NCBI RefSeq assembly: GCF_003245365.1
Contig: NZ_NBIU01000002.1
Span: forward strand, 1-64,000
Length of the DNA stretch: 64,000 nt
Direction of reading: 5' to 3'
Origin: Helicobacter valdiviensis
Lineage (GTDB): Bacteria; Campylobacterota; Campylobacteria; Campylobacterales; Helicobacteraceae
A model generated the notes under the pieces. It did not search any database, was not told the origin of the DNA, and saw nothing but the letters and a program-made list of their open reading frames with translations. A program made the position numbers and the translations under genes. Below are positions 44,632 through 56,457 of the stretch, one piece after another. Every line of letters begins with the position of its first letter. Position 1 is the first letter of the stretch.

Positions 44632-45622
44632 CTATGCTTTTATCTCCTTATCTTTACTCTTTAACACTTCTTTTAAAATACCATCACTTTTAGTTTCTAT
44701 ATAAGGATTATTGACTAAATTCAATCCTCTTTTATTTTGCAATTCTTGATTTTCTTTTTCTAGCTTTTCTCTTTGTTCTAACATATCAAAAAAGTTTTGT
44801 GTGCTATTAAGATTAGAACTTAGAGAAGTTAAGAGTTCGTTGGTGGGTTTGTTTAAATACAATAGAGAGATTTGCATTGTCATTAAGTGGATTTGTTCCA
44901 TTCCAAGAAAAATTATAATCTTTTAAATAGAAAGAATTTTTATAATATGAGGGTTGATAACTTGCTATAATTTTAAGTGATTTTTGGATTTCTTCTTGAT
45001 CTTGTTTGGAAAAATAATTTATTGTTTCGCTAAAGGTGTTAATTAATGTATCACCAATACCTGATGAGTGAAACATATACATTCCTAATTGCTCTTTAAA
45101 ATCGTTCTGCGTTTGCTTGTTTTGTAGCATATTATCAAGTGTATTGAAAATATTATTTGCATACTGATTTTGATTGTCTTTGGCTTCTAGAAAAATATTT
45201 TTATTATTTAGTATCCTTTCAATTGTTTGTTTGTGATTTAGATTGTCTTCTTGATATAAATTGATTACTAAAATATCTAATTGTTCCCATAGATAATCTT
45301 CTGCTTTCTTGTATTCTGTATCTGAAATTTTATTCTTTTCGTCAATTTTTGAATAGATATTATTTCTAAAAGTGTCCTGTCTTTTAATTTCCTCTTCTGT
45401 TAGGGGATGATTGGCGATATTATAAGTTTCATCATTTAATATTTTTTTAATAATCTCTTCTTTTTGTTCTGTAGTAAGTCTTTTTTGCCCTTTATTGTCA
45501 TCTTGTATGGGAATAAAAACATCATCTTGAGTATTAGAAGTTTTAGGATTAGAAGTCTTATATAGGCTTGTGTAAGCCCCATTTAAAACATAACTGTTAT
45601 AAGTATTAGATACACTTGCCAT
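44632..45622 (-). pseudogene. Frameshifted second copy of the mosaic paralogue
   Basis: The N-terminal part is read from the ATG at 45622 and runs for about 255 sensible codons. The conserved C-terminus (LLTSLSSNLNSTQNFFDMLEQ...KDKEIKA) is in another frame, ending at 44632. Comparison with the intact copy places a net loss of two bases near 44845-44856, just at the edge of the conserved 3' block. The middle (about 37-250) is unrelated in sequence to that of the other copy but similarly helical and charged. A sequencing error cannot be excluded. Confidence 0.75.
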
Positions 45623-45722
45623 TGCTAAACCCCTTTATTATGATTTATTTATAAAGGAGTAAGCAAAATCTATACCTTTTTTAAAACTAAACTTTTAAAA
45701 TAGATTTAAAACACAATAATAT

Positions 45723-46436
45723 CTAAGCAATGTTTGTAAAAACTGCTTGGACATCATCATCATCTTCGATTCTGTCTAAAAGTTTTTCAATATCTACTAG
45801 CTGTTCTTCGCTAAATTCTACAGGATTATTCGCAATTCTCTCTAGTGCTGCTTTTTTAACTTCTAATCCTAGTTCATCTAAAGCATTGGCTAAAGTTCCA
45901 AAACTTGTATAATCTCCATAAATATGCACTATATCTTCCTCAACCTCAAGACTTTCTAAACCCGCATCTATTAAATTTAGCTCAAAATCCTCTAAATCAG
46001 AAATTCCACTTTTTGATACTTCAAAATGTGCCTTTCTTGAAAACATAAATTCTAAAGAATTATTAGTTAGCATTGTCCCACCAAATTTATTGGCATAGCT
46101 TTTTAGGTTAGCCACGGTTCTTGTGGTATTATCAGTGGCACATTCTACAAAAAACAATGCACCATGTGGAGCTTTAATCTCATAATTTACCTCATGGATT
46201 TCTATTCCATCTTTCCCTAAAGCTCTTTTGATAGCTGCTTCAATATTATCTTTTGGCATATTTTGTGCCTTGGCTGCTAGAATCGCGGTTCTAAGCTTAG
46301 AGTTCATATCAGGATCGCCACTTCCTCCTTCTTTAACTGCAATACTAATTGCTTTACCTAATTTAGGAAAAAGTTTTGACATTTTATCCCAACGCTTTTC
46401 TTTACTAGCTCTTCTATATTCAAATGCTCGTCCCAT
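45723..46436 (-). CDS. YebC/PmpR/TACO1 family protein
   Basis: A 237-residue protein of the YebC family, recently linked to translation of difficult proline-rich sequences as well as to transcriptional control. It has the classic opening [59 protein letters not shown] and the late acidic [17 protein letters not shown]. Length is standard. It lies 44 bases downstream of guaB in the same direction. Confidence 0.93.
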   Translation of the reverse strand: MGRAFEYRRASKEKRWDKMSKLFPKLGKAISIAVKEGGSGDPDMNSKLRTAILAAKAQNMPKDNIEAAIKRALGKDGIEIHEVNYEIKAPHGALFFVECATDNTTRTVANLKSYANKFGGTMLTNNSLEFMFSRKAHFEVSKSGISDLEDFELNLIDAGLESLEVEEDIVHIYGDYTSFGTLANALDELGLEVKKAALERIANNPVEFSEEQLVDIEKLLDRIEDDDDVQAVFTNIA

Positions 46437-46480
46437 AAAACCTCTTTTATAAAATTTTTGTAATTATAAACTAAAATATC

Positions 46481-49278
<2,798 letters not shown>

Positions 49279-49375
49279 TATTTTCTCCATTATTAATTTG
49301 CTTCATAAAAAGTTTTTGTGATTATAGGAAAATTTTATTAATAGAGAGATTAAGTTTTGAAGATTTGTAAGATTT

Positions 49376-49754
49376 TGGTGGAGCTGTGGGGAATCAAACC
49401 CCAGTCCAAAAACCAAACCAACAAAAATTGGATTACATGCTTTTGCTAGGTGGAAAATCTTTCCTTTTATAGCAAAAACCTAGCTATTTACTACAAAAAG
49501 GCAACCTCTTAAGAGCTTAATTTTGTGCAAAGGTGGCACAAAACGCATCTAGCAGAAATGATGTTTTTGGCTAATAGCTAGAATCTTAACCAAAAACAGC
49601 TCCAAAAAGCTTAGATAAACTTACGCAGCTTTAGCGTAAGCTGGAGCGTAATTTGCGTTGTTTGCGTTTATATTTATGAACCAGTTTTACGACTTAGCAC
49701 AAGTCGGCATGCAATTTAAGCCATTTAATTCCTGTCGAAATTCAAGTCAGCCCC
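49376..49754 (-). ncRNA. ssrA: Transfer-messenger RNA
   Basis: The 5' end begins GGGGCTGACTTG and continues with ATTTCGACAGG; the 3' end carries the T-arm GGGGTTTGATTCCCC and ends CCACAGCTCCACCA. Both halves pair into the alanyl tRNA-like domain. The tag-coding frame lies at 49621-49665 and reads ANNANYAPAYAKAA followed by TAA, of the Helicobacter/Campylobacter type ending YAPAYAKAA. The tmRNA rescues stalled ribosomes and tags their products for proteolysis. The CCA end is encoded. Confidence 0.97.
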
Positions 49755-49767
49755 AAATTAAAAGAAA

Positions 49768-49773
49768 ATTATA
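49768..49773 (-). promoter_or_regulatory. Candidate -10 element for ssrA
   Basis: TATAAT on the minus strand 14 bases before the mature 5' end, which would leave a short 5' leader for RNase P to remove. Confidence 0.6.
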
Positions 49774-49833
49774 ACATAATTTATAGTAAAATTTTTTAAA
49801 AACCCTTTTATATTTAGATAAGGATGGTGGATT

Positions 49834-50649
49834 TTGAGCATACAAAATAATTTAAAACAAGTAACTGTTACACAAATTTTTAAGAAAAAAAATCAAGAAA
49901 AAATTACAATGATTACTGCTTATGATGCACTTTTTGCAAAAATTTTTGATCCTTTTGTGGATATGATTTTAGTAGGTGATAGTCTTAATATGAGTTTCTT
50001 TGGCGAACAAGATACGCTAAGTGCGAACTTAGATCAGATGATTTATCATACAAAAGCAGTTTGCAATGGTGCTAAAAGAAGTCTTGTAGTATGTGATTTG
50101 CCCTTTGGTAGCATAAAAACTCCAAAAACTGCTTTAAAATCCGCTATTAAAATTTATAAACAAACAAAAGCCCAAGCCGTGAAACTAGAGGGCGGATTAG
50201 AAGTAGTAGAGCATATTAAATTGCTTGTGCAAAATGGTATTGCAGTTGTGGGGCATATTGGGTTAAAACCGCAACTTGTAAGGTTAGAGGGGGGCTATAA
50301 AATAAAAGGCAAAGAAGGAATTAAGAGTAAAGAATTTCAAAAACTCTTAGAAGATGCACAAGCTATTGAAGAAGCAGGTGCTTTTTGTATTGTGTTAGAA
50401 GGGGTTAGCTCTAGTGTAGCAAAAGAGCTCACACAAAGAGTAAAAGTTCCTATTATTGGCATAGGAAGTGGAGTGGATGTAGATGGACAAGTGCTTGTTT
50501 GGAGTGATGCCTTTGGGTTTTTTCAAGAATTTAAGCCAAAATTTGTAAGAGAATATTTAAAGGGTGCAAATTTAATGCAAGAAGCTATTAAAAACTATGT
50601 AGAGGATGTAAAAACGGGTAGATTTCCAAGTAAAGAGGAAAGTTATTAA
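49834..50649 (+). CDS. panB: 3-methyl-2-oxobutanoate hydroxymethyltransferase
   Basis: A 271-residue PanB, the first enzyme of pantothenate (coenzyme A) synthesis. It has [24 protein letters not shown] with the metal-binding aspartate, [23 protein letters not shown] and [21 protein letters not shown]. The start is a TTG at 49834 with AAGGA about ten bases upstream. Two bases separate its stop from ruvB; the pair occurs also in H. pylori. Confidence 0.95.
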   Translation: MSIQNNLKQVTVTQIFKKKNQEKITMITAYDALFAKIFDPFVDMILVGDSLNMSFFGEQDTLSANLDQMIYHTKAVCNGAKRSLVVCDLPFGSIKTPKTALKSAIKIYKQTKAQAVKLEGGLEVVEHIKLLVQNGIAVVGHIGLKPQLVRLEGGYKIKGKEGIKSKEFQKLLEDAQAIEEAGAFCIVLEGVSSSVAKELTQRVKVPIIGIGSGVDVDGQVLVWSDAFGFFQEFKPKFVREYLKGANLMQEAIKNYVEDVKTGRFPSKEESY

Positions 50650-50651
50650 GA

Positions 50652-51653
50652 ATGGAAAGAATTGTAGAAATTGAAAAAATGAGCCTAGAGGGTGAAGAAG
50701 AAGTAAAGCTTCGCCCCACAAATTGGGAAGATTATATAGGACAAGAAAAGCTTAAAAAAAATCTTCAAGTTTTTATTAATGCAGCAAAAAAAAGAGGTGA
50801 TGTGCTAGATCATCTTCTTTTGTTTGGTCCTCCAGGACTTGGAAAGACAACACTAGCACATATTATTAGCTTAGAAATGAATGCACCCATTAAAGTAACA
50901 GCAGCACCCATGATAGAAAAAGCAGGAGATTTAGCAGCGATTTTGACTAATTTAAGCGAGGGGGAAATTTTATTTATTGATGAAATACATAGGCTAAGCC
51001 CTGCAATTGAAGAGATTTTATATCCTGCTATGGAAGATTTTAGGCTAGATATTATTATAGGAAGCGGTCCAGCAGCTCAAACAATCAAGATTGACTTGCC
51101 AAAATTTACACTCATTGGTGCAACAACGCGTGCAGGAATGATTAGCAATCCTTTGCGTGATAGATTTGGAATGCAATTTCGTATGCAATTTTATGAAAAA
51201 GAGGAGCTAGCAAGAATTGTGATGATAGCTTCTATTAAACTCCAAAAAGAATGCCAAAAAGAAGGTGCATTAGAGATTGCTAAGCGTTCGCGTGGCACAC
51301 CAAGAATTGCATTGCGTCTTTTAAAAAGGGTGAGAGATTTTGCAGATGTAGAAGATGAGATGATGATTACAAAAGAACGCACACAATATGCACTCAATGA
51401 ACTTGGAGTGAATGAATATGGATTTGATGAGCTTGATTTACGCTTTTTGAAAATTATTTGTGAAAGCAGAGGGCGTCCTATAGGGCTTAGCACACTTGCA
51501 GCAGCAATGAGTGAAGATGAAGGGACTATTGAAGATGTTATTGAGCCTTATTTGCTTGTTAATGGATTTTTAGAACGCACTGCAAGGGGCAGGATTGCTA
51601 CACAAAAGACTTATGAGCTTTTTTCATTTAAAAACCCTGAAAGTTTATTTTAA
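50652..51653 (+). CDS. ruvB: Holliday junction branch migration helicase RuvB
   Basis: A 333-residue AAA+ motor of the RuvABC system. It has [12 protein letters not shown], Walker [10 protein letters not shown] at residues 59-67, Walker [11 protein letters not shown], sensor 1 [10 protein letters not shown], the arginine finger region NPLRDRFG, and the C-terminal winged helix [24 protein letters not shown]. Length standard. Transcribed with panB. Confidence 0.97.
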   Translation: MERIVEIEKMSLEGEEEVKLRPTNWEDYIGQEKLKKNLQVFINAAKKRGDVLDHLLLFGPPGLGKTTLAHIISLEMNAPIKVTAAPMIEKAGDLAAILTNLSEGEILFIDEIHRLSPAIEEILYPAMEDFRLDIIIGSGPAAQTIKIDLPKFTLIGATTRAGMISNPLRDRFGMQFRMQFYEKEELARIVMIASIKLQKECQKEGALEIAKRSRGTPRIALRLLKRVRDFADVEDEMMITKERTQYALNELGVNEYGFDELDLRFLKIICESRGRPIGLSTLAAAMSEDEGTIEDVIEPYLLVNGFLERTARGRIATQKTYELFSFKNPESLF

Positions 51654-51918
51654 TTTTACTGCAAAATCAAAACAATGCAACCAAGTTGGGAAAATTTAGG
51701 GTTTAGGAAGTTTGGCATAAAATAAATGAATCAATATAATTTAATAAATCTTAGAGTAATGCAATAAAGATTGGCTTTAACAAGGTTATTTTTAGATTAT
51801 AATATGGAATTTCAATTTATCATCAATATTTTTGTGCTTTAATTTTGCTAAGAGGGTTCTATTTTGCCCTTTTTAAAACTTCTTTTGCTATACTGCAAAA
51901 AATTTTTTTAGGGATATT

Positions 51919-53091
51919 ATGGAAGTTGTCATTACCTTTGGTATTATTTCTTTGCTTATTGCAATAGCACCTTTTATTAGCTCACTAACTAGAATACCGC
52001 TTGTGGTTACGGAAATTATTTTAGGAGCGATTGCCTTCCATTTTGGTATTTTTACTTATTCAAGTTCTTTAGAATTTATCGCACAGATTGGATTTTTATT
52101 TTTGATGTTTTTAGCAGGACTAGAAGTAGATTTAAAGACTTTTAATAAGCTTGGAATAGCATTTTTAAAAAGAGCGGGAGTTTATTTTGTTGTTCTTTAT
52201 GGGTTGGCTTTTTTATATGTGTTTTATGCGGGAGTTTCGGAGTTTTACATAGTTGCATTGCCTGTTATGAGTCTTGGAATGATTATGGCACTTTTAAAAG
52301 AATATCCCAAAAATACCGATTGGCTAACTCTTTCGTTGAATGTGGGGATTTTGGGAGAGCTTATTAGTATTGTAGTTTTGGTGGTGCTAAATGGTGCGTA
52401 TTCTTATGGACATACTTTCGAGCTTTATAAGACCTTGATTGTTTTATTTGTGTTTTTAAGCGTAATTGTAGGGATTTTTAAGATTGCAGATATTTTATTT
52501 TGGTGGTTTCCTGCATTAAAATTCCTGCTTGTGCCAAAAGATTCTAGTAAAAACCAAGATATTAGATTTTCAGCAATGCTTTTTTTGAGCATGATTGGAA
52601 TAGCACAGCTTTTAGGGTTGGAAAAGGTTTTGGGTGCATTTTTAGCGGGTATGATTTTGGCTACCTATTTCCATTATCAAAAGGGCTTAGCGGAGAAATT
52701 AAATGATTTTGGATTTGGGTTTTTTATCCCATTGTTTTTTATTTATGTAGGTTCTACATTAGACTTAAATCTTATTTTTAATAACGCATATTTACTTTGG
52801 CAAACTTTAACTATCATTATGGTTATGTTAAGCTTGCGTTTAATGAGTGCTTTTATTGCTTATAAAAGCTATTTTAAAGATTATCAAAAAGTTTTACTTT
52901 TTGCTTTTTCACATTCTATGCCACTTACATTTTTAGTGGCTACTGCACAGCTTGGAAAGCAATTTAATGCTATTAGCACACAAGAATATTATGCTTTTAT
53001 TCTAGCAGCAATTTTAGAGGGGATTTTGCTTACAATTTGTATTAAATTTATCTCAAATTATTCTAAAAATTGTGAGAATATTTCAAGCTAA
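51919..53091 (+). CDS. CPA2-family cation:proton antiporter
   Basis: A 390-residue membrane protein with about 12 helices, of the monovalent cation:proton antiporter-2 family (NapA/KefB-like). It contains FLFLMFLAGLEVDLKTF, the unwound-helix acidic motif region VLGAFLAGMILAT, and IPLFFIYVGSTLDL. The C-terminal TrkA-N regulatory domain of full KefB/KefC is missing, so it resembles the short Na+/H+ or K+/H+ antiporters. A -10-like TATACT stands at 51889-51894. The ion is not decided by sequence. Confidence 0.88.
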   Translation: MEVVITFGIISLLIAIAPFISSLTRIPLVVTEIILGAIAFHFGIFTYSSSLEFIAQIGFLFLMFLAGLEVDLKTFNKLGIAFLKRAGVYFVVLYGLAFLYVFYAGVSEFYIVALPVMSLGMIMALLKEYPKNTDWLTLSLNVGILGELISIVVLVVLNGAYSYGHTFELYKTLIVLFVFLSVIVGIFKIADILFWWFPALKFLLVPKDSSKNQDIRFSAMLFLSMIGIAQLLGLEKVLGAFLAGMILATYFHYQKGLAEKLNDFGFGFFIPLFFIYVGSTLDLNLIFNNAYLLWQTLTIIMVMLSLRLMSAFIAYKSYFKDYQKVLLFAFSHSMPLTFLVATAQLGKQFNAISTQEYYAFILAAILEGILLTICIKFISNYSKNCENISS

Positions 53092-53174
53092 AAGAATGAT
53101 TGACTATTGATTTACATTCTTTTGAAATAATAACCTTTGATAAAATAATTTTAATTTCAAAAAAAGGAGTGGAA

Positions 53175-54590
53175 ATGAAAGCAAAAATGCTATTTTTAAG
53201 TGCATTGATTGCTAGTAATGTTTTTGCCTTTGAAGTGCAGGAACTGCCAAGTATTACAGAAAGAGAAACACCCAATCTTTCTCAAAATAAAATTTATTCT
53301 TATTATGATTCAATAAAAGATGCTAAAAATGGAGTGGTAAATATTTCTACACAAAAGAAAGTAAAAGCCCCCAATATGCAAAACCATCCTTTAATGCGAG
53401 ATCCCTTTTTTAGGCAATTTTTTGGAGATTCTTTTGGCTCTATTGTGCCAAAAGACAGAATTGAACGCAGTTTAGGAAGTGGTGTTATTATATCTAGTGA
53501 TGGATATATTGTAACCAATAATCATGTAATTGATGGAGCGGATAAAATCCTTGTTTCTTTGCCAGAGAGCAATAAAGAATATACTGCAAAACTCATTGGA
53601 AAAGATGCCAAAAGCGATTTAGCGGTGATTAAGATTAATGCAAAAGATCTTCCCTTTTTAAAATTTGCCTCTAGTAGCGATTTAAAGGTAGGCGATGTTG
53701 TGTTTGCTATTGGGAATCCTTTTGGAGTAGGCGAGAGTATTACACAAGGGATTATTTCAGCACTTAATAAAAGTGGAATAGGGATTAATGATTATGAAAA
53801 CTTTATCCAAACCGATGCTTCTATAAACCCAGGCAATAGTGGAGGTGCGCTTGTAGATAGCCGTGGAGGTTTGATTGGGATTAATACTGCTATTCTTTCA
53901 CGCACAGGTGGGAATCACGGGATTGGTTTTGCGATTCCTTCAGAAATGGTAAAAAAAATCTCTAAAGATCTTATTGAAAAAGGTGTGATTGAGAGAGGAT
54001 TTTTAGGTGTTAGTATTCAAGAAGTAAGTGAGGATTTAAAAAGTGTTTATAATAACCAAAAAGGTGCAGTCATTATAGCTATTGAAGAGGATTCTCCAGC
54101 ACAAAATGCAGGATTAAAAGTATGGGATCTTATCACTAAAGTTAATAATAAAGAAGTAAAAAGTCCTTCAGAGCTTAAAAATATCATTGGAACCTTTAAT
54201 CCAAAAGAAAGAATTACACTAACTATTATCCGCGATAAAAAAGAGCAAACAATTAGCCTTACTTTAGCCAAGGCTAAAGAGGAGCAAACACAAACTTTAG
54301 GAGCGAAAGTAGGCGGGATTAGTGGCTTATCTGTGGATAATCTAACTCAAGAGCTAAAAGCACAGCTTGGCATACCAAATAGCATTCAAGGTGTGTTTGT
54401 AACCGATGTAAAGCCAGAGAGCAAAGCAGAAGAGCTTGGTTTTGTAAGAGGTGATATTATTGTTCAGATTGAAAGCTTTAGTATTAATAATCTTAAAACT
54501 TTTAATGAAGCATTAAGTCGCTATAAAGGGCAAACCAAAAGAATGCTTATTAATCGTGGTGGTAGAATTTTTACCATTGTAACTAAATAA
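53175..54590 (+). CDS. htrA: Periplasmic serine protease/chaperone HtrA (DegP/DegQ type)
   Basis: A 471-residue HtrA. Signal peptide about 1-17 (SALIASNVFA). The trypsin-like domain carries the triad H117 (VTNNHVID), D148 (SDLAVIK) and S222 (NPGNSGG). Two PDZ domains follow (about 285-370 and 385-471, FLGVSIQEVS and VFVTDVKPESKAEELG). It degrades and refolds periplasmic proteins; in Helicobacter and Campylobacter it is also secreted and cuts E-cadherin. The ATG at 53175 has AAGGAG; the frame is open 25 codons upstream without such a site. A strong terminator follows. Confidence 0.95.
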   Translation: MKAKMLFLSALIASNVFAFEVQELPSITERETPNLSQNKIYSYYDSIKDAKNGVVNISTQKKVKAPNMQNHPLMRDPFFRQFFGDSFGSIVPKDRIERSLGSGVIISSDGYIVTNNHVIDGADKILVSLPESNKEYTAKLIGKDAKSDLAVIKINAKDLPFLKFASSSDLKVGDVVFAIGNPFGVGESITQGIISALNKSGIGINDYENFIQTDASINPGNSGGALVDSRGGLIGINTAILSRTGGNHGIGFAIPSEMVKKISKDLIEKGVIERGFLGVSIQEVSEDLKSVYNNQKGAVIIAIEEDSPAQNAGLKVWDLITKVNNKEVKSPSELKNIIGTFNPKERITLTIIRDKKEQTISLTLAKAKEEQTQTLGAKVGGISGLSVDNLTQELKAQLGIPNSIQGVFVTDVKPESKAEELGFVRGDIIVQIESFSINNLKTFNEALSRYKGQTKRMLINRGGRIFTIVTK

Positions 54591-54615
54591 TAAATTTCAT
54601 TTTCTCCTTGATTTT

Positions 54616-54651
54616 CCACAAAAGATTCTCCTTTCTTTTGTGGTATTTTTT
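54616..54651 (+). terminator. Rho-independent terminator after htrA
   Basis: Perfect 10-bp stem CCACAAAAGA/TCTTTTGTGG, an 8-base loop and TATTTTTT tail, 25 bases after the htrA stop. Confidence 0.88.
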
Positions 54652-54694
54652 AAAAATCTCTCTTCATTTTCAAATCCAAAAAGTTAAATTTTTA

Positions 54695-54736
54695 GTAACT
54701 TTGTTACAAAGAAGACTTGCAAGCCTTTGTTATAAT
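54695..54736 (+). promoter_or_regulatory. GTAAC-N3-GTTAC palindrome and -10 before the SQR-like gene
   Basis: GTAACTTTGTTAC at 54695-54707 followed by TATAAT at 54731-54736. The palindrome centre is about 32 bases before the -10 centre, so near -42 from a likely start site, which suits an activator that touches RNA polymerase. The same 13 bases occur at 42623-42635. Confidence 0.5.
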
Positions 54737-54767
54737 TTTTTTGCTTTAAAAAAATTAGGGAGTTCCT

Positions 54768-56129
54768 ATGGAAAAGACAAAAAATATCAGTCGTAGAGAC
54801 TTGTTAAAAATTATGGGTGTAGGTGGAGTTGCACTAGGGACTGCAGGTGGCTTGATGGCTACAAAGGCAGAAGCAAAGTCTAATCTAGCTCCAAATATTG
54901 CAATTATTGGTGCAGGACTTGGAGGGATTTCTCTTTCTGCAAAGCTAATAGATGATTTGCCTAATGCAAAAATTAATCTTTTTGATGCAGATCCTATTCT
55001 TTATTATCAACCAGGATTTACACTAATTGCAGGAGGAATTTATGATAAAAAAGACACAGAATTTCAAAAGCAAGATTTGATTAATGAAAAAGTAAATTGG
55101 ATTAAGGAAAATATAGATTTGGTTAATCCAGATGATAAAAGCCTAGTTACTACAAGTGGGAAAACTTATTCTTATGATTATTTGATAATTGCAACAGGGA
55201 CAACTTACAAGTTTGAAGAGTATGAGGGATTAAGTGAAGAAATTATCAATGATCCACAATATAGCAACATTGCAAGTATTTATACCGTAGATGGATCAGT
55301 AAAAGCACATACAATGATACAAGAGCTTGTTAAAAATGGAGGTAAAGCAGTTTTTGCAGAGCCAAACACTCCTATAAAATGTGGTGGTGCAAACAAAAAA
55401 GTAAATTTTCTTTTAGAGGATTTAGCTACTAGTAAAAATATGCGCTCCAAAGTGCAAATGCATCTTTATGTAGGCGGGGAAAGTATGCTTTCTTCTCCAG
55501 TGCATGCAAAAATGATAGAGCAATTTTTCTTAGAGAGAAAAATGCCTTATTCTATGAGACATTTGCTAAGAAAAGTGGATAAAGAAAATAAGATTGCTTA
55601 TTTTGACAAGCTTATGCCATATACTGAAAATGGGGTGCAAAAAACAGCAATAGAGCAAGTTAGCGTTCCTTTTGATTATTTGTTTGTAATTCCTAAGATG
55701 ATTACTTCTCCTTTTATCGCTAAAGCAGGACTTGCAGTAACTAGCGGACATGTAGCAGGAAATTGGGTGGATGTGGATAAATTTACCCTGCAGCACAAAA
55801 AATATCCTACTATTTTTGCTATTGGGGATTGTGCAGGTGTGCCAAAGGGTAAGACAGGTGCAAGCATTAGAAAGCAATATCCAGTAATAGCACAAAATAT
55901 TTTAGATCATTTAAATGGTAAGCCACTTAGTGCAAAATTCTATGGCTATACAGCTTGTCCGCTTCTTACTCGCTATGGTAAGGCGGTAATGGTTGAGTTT
56001 AATTATGAGGGGGTTGATCCTAGTATGCCTTGTTTTGGTGCGACTAGAGAGAGTTGGCTTAATTGGTTTGTCAAAGTGTATTTGATGAAAGCAATGGTAA
56101 TGAAGGGCATGGTGTTTGCAAAAGCATAA
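54768..56129 (+). CDS. Tat-exported sulfide:quinone oxidoreductase-like flavoprotein
   Basis: A 453-residue FAD-dependent oxidoreductase of the SQR/flavocytochrome c family. It has a Tat signal (SRRDLLKIMGVGGVALGTAGGLMA, residues 8 onward), the FAD-binding IAIIGAGLGGISLSA, LIIATGT, a cysteine in PIKCGG, the second FAD motif IFAIGDCAGVPKGKTGASI and the YTACPLLTRYGKAVMVEF block typical of SQRs. Expected to act in the periplasm or at its membrane face, oxidising sulfide. It is preceded by a shared palindrome and followed by a DUF2892 gene. Substrate not proven. Confidence 0.87.
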   Translation: MEKTKNISRRDLLKIMGVGGVALGTAGGLMATKAEAKSNLAPNIAIIGAGLGGISLSAKLIDDLPNAKINLFDADPILYYQPGFTLIAGGIYDKKDTEFQKQDLINEKVNWIKENIDLVNPDDKSLVTTSGKTYSYDYLIIATGTTYKFEEYEGLSEEIINDPQYSNIASIYTVDGSVKAHTMIQELVKNGGKAVFAEPNTPIKCGGANKKVNFLLEDLATSKNMRSKVQMHLYVGGESMLSSPVHAKMIEQFFLERKMPYSMRHLLRKVDKENKIAYFDKLMPYTENGVQKTAIEQVSVPFDYLFVIPKMITSPFIAKAGLAVTSGHVAGNWVDVDKFTLQHKKYPTIFAIGDCAGVPKGKTGASIRKQYPVIAQNILDHLNGKPLSAKFYGYTACPLLTRYGKAVMVEFNYEGVDPSMPCFGATRESWLNWFVKVYLMKAMVMKGMVFAKA

Positions 56130-56148
56130 AATAAATAAAGGATAAAAA

Positions 56149-56316
56149 ATGAGTAATTTAGATAAAACAATACGCCTTTTAGTTGCAATGGCGTTGTATT
56201 TTGTATTTGGATTTGTGTGCCAAAGTTGGTGGTGGTTAATTTCTTTATTACCTTTACTTAGTGCAGTTTATGGATATTGTCCTTTGTATAAGCTATTAAA
56301 GAAAAAGCAAAGCTAA
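56149..56316 (+). CDS. DUF2892 inner membrane protein
   Basis: A 55-residue membrane protein with two hydrophobic segments. It fits DUF2892 (YgaP-like) well: NLDKTIRLLVAMALYFVFGF, QSWWWLISLLPLLSAVYGYCPLYKLL. The CPLY motif is the family hallmark. Members often accompany rhodanese or sulfide-metabolism genes, in keeping with the SQR-like gene 19 bases upstream. Ribosome site AAAGGAT. Confidence 0.85.
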   Translation: MSNLDKTIRLLVAMALYFVFGFVCQSWWWLISLLPLLSAVYGYCPLYKLLKKKQS

Positions 56317-56336
56317 AGGAGGAGCAATTCCTCCTT
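56316..56336 (+). terminator. Hairpin after the DUF2892 gene
   Basis: AAGGAGGA/TCCTCCTT 8-bp stem with a 5-base loop overlapping the stop codon. No T tail, so termination would be weak. Confidence 0.4.
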
Positions 56337-56391
56337 ATCTAGCAAGATTAATTTTAAACTCTCTATTTGAAGCTATTCTTCTAATAAAAAC

Positions 56392-56397
56392 TATAAT
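56392..56397 (+). promoter_or_regulatory. Candidate -10 element for the type I RM operon
   Basis: TATAAT about 60 bases before the hsdM start, in a 120-base AT-rich leader. The only promoter-like element before the five-gene run. Confidence 0.5.
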
Positions 56398-56457
56398 ATT
56401 TTTAAATGCTTTTTAGTAAAATTTACATACAATTCTTTTATTTAATAGGGGATATTT

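Noticed and set aside
49376-49440. Apparent tRNA 3' half
   Set aside because: It belongs to the tRNA-like domain of tmRNA; no separate tRNA gene was found in the window.
54608-54796. 62-codon plus-strand frame after htrA
   Set aside because: It runs through the htrA terminator, the palindrome and the promoter of the next gene.
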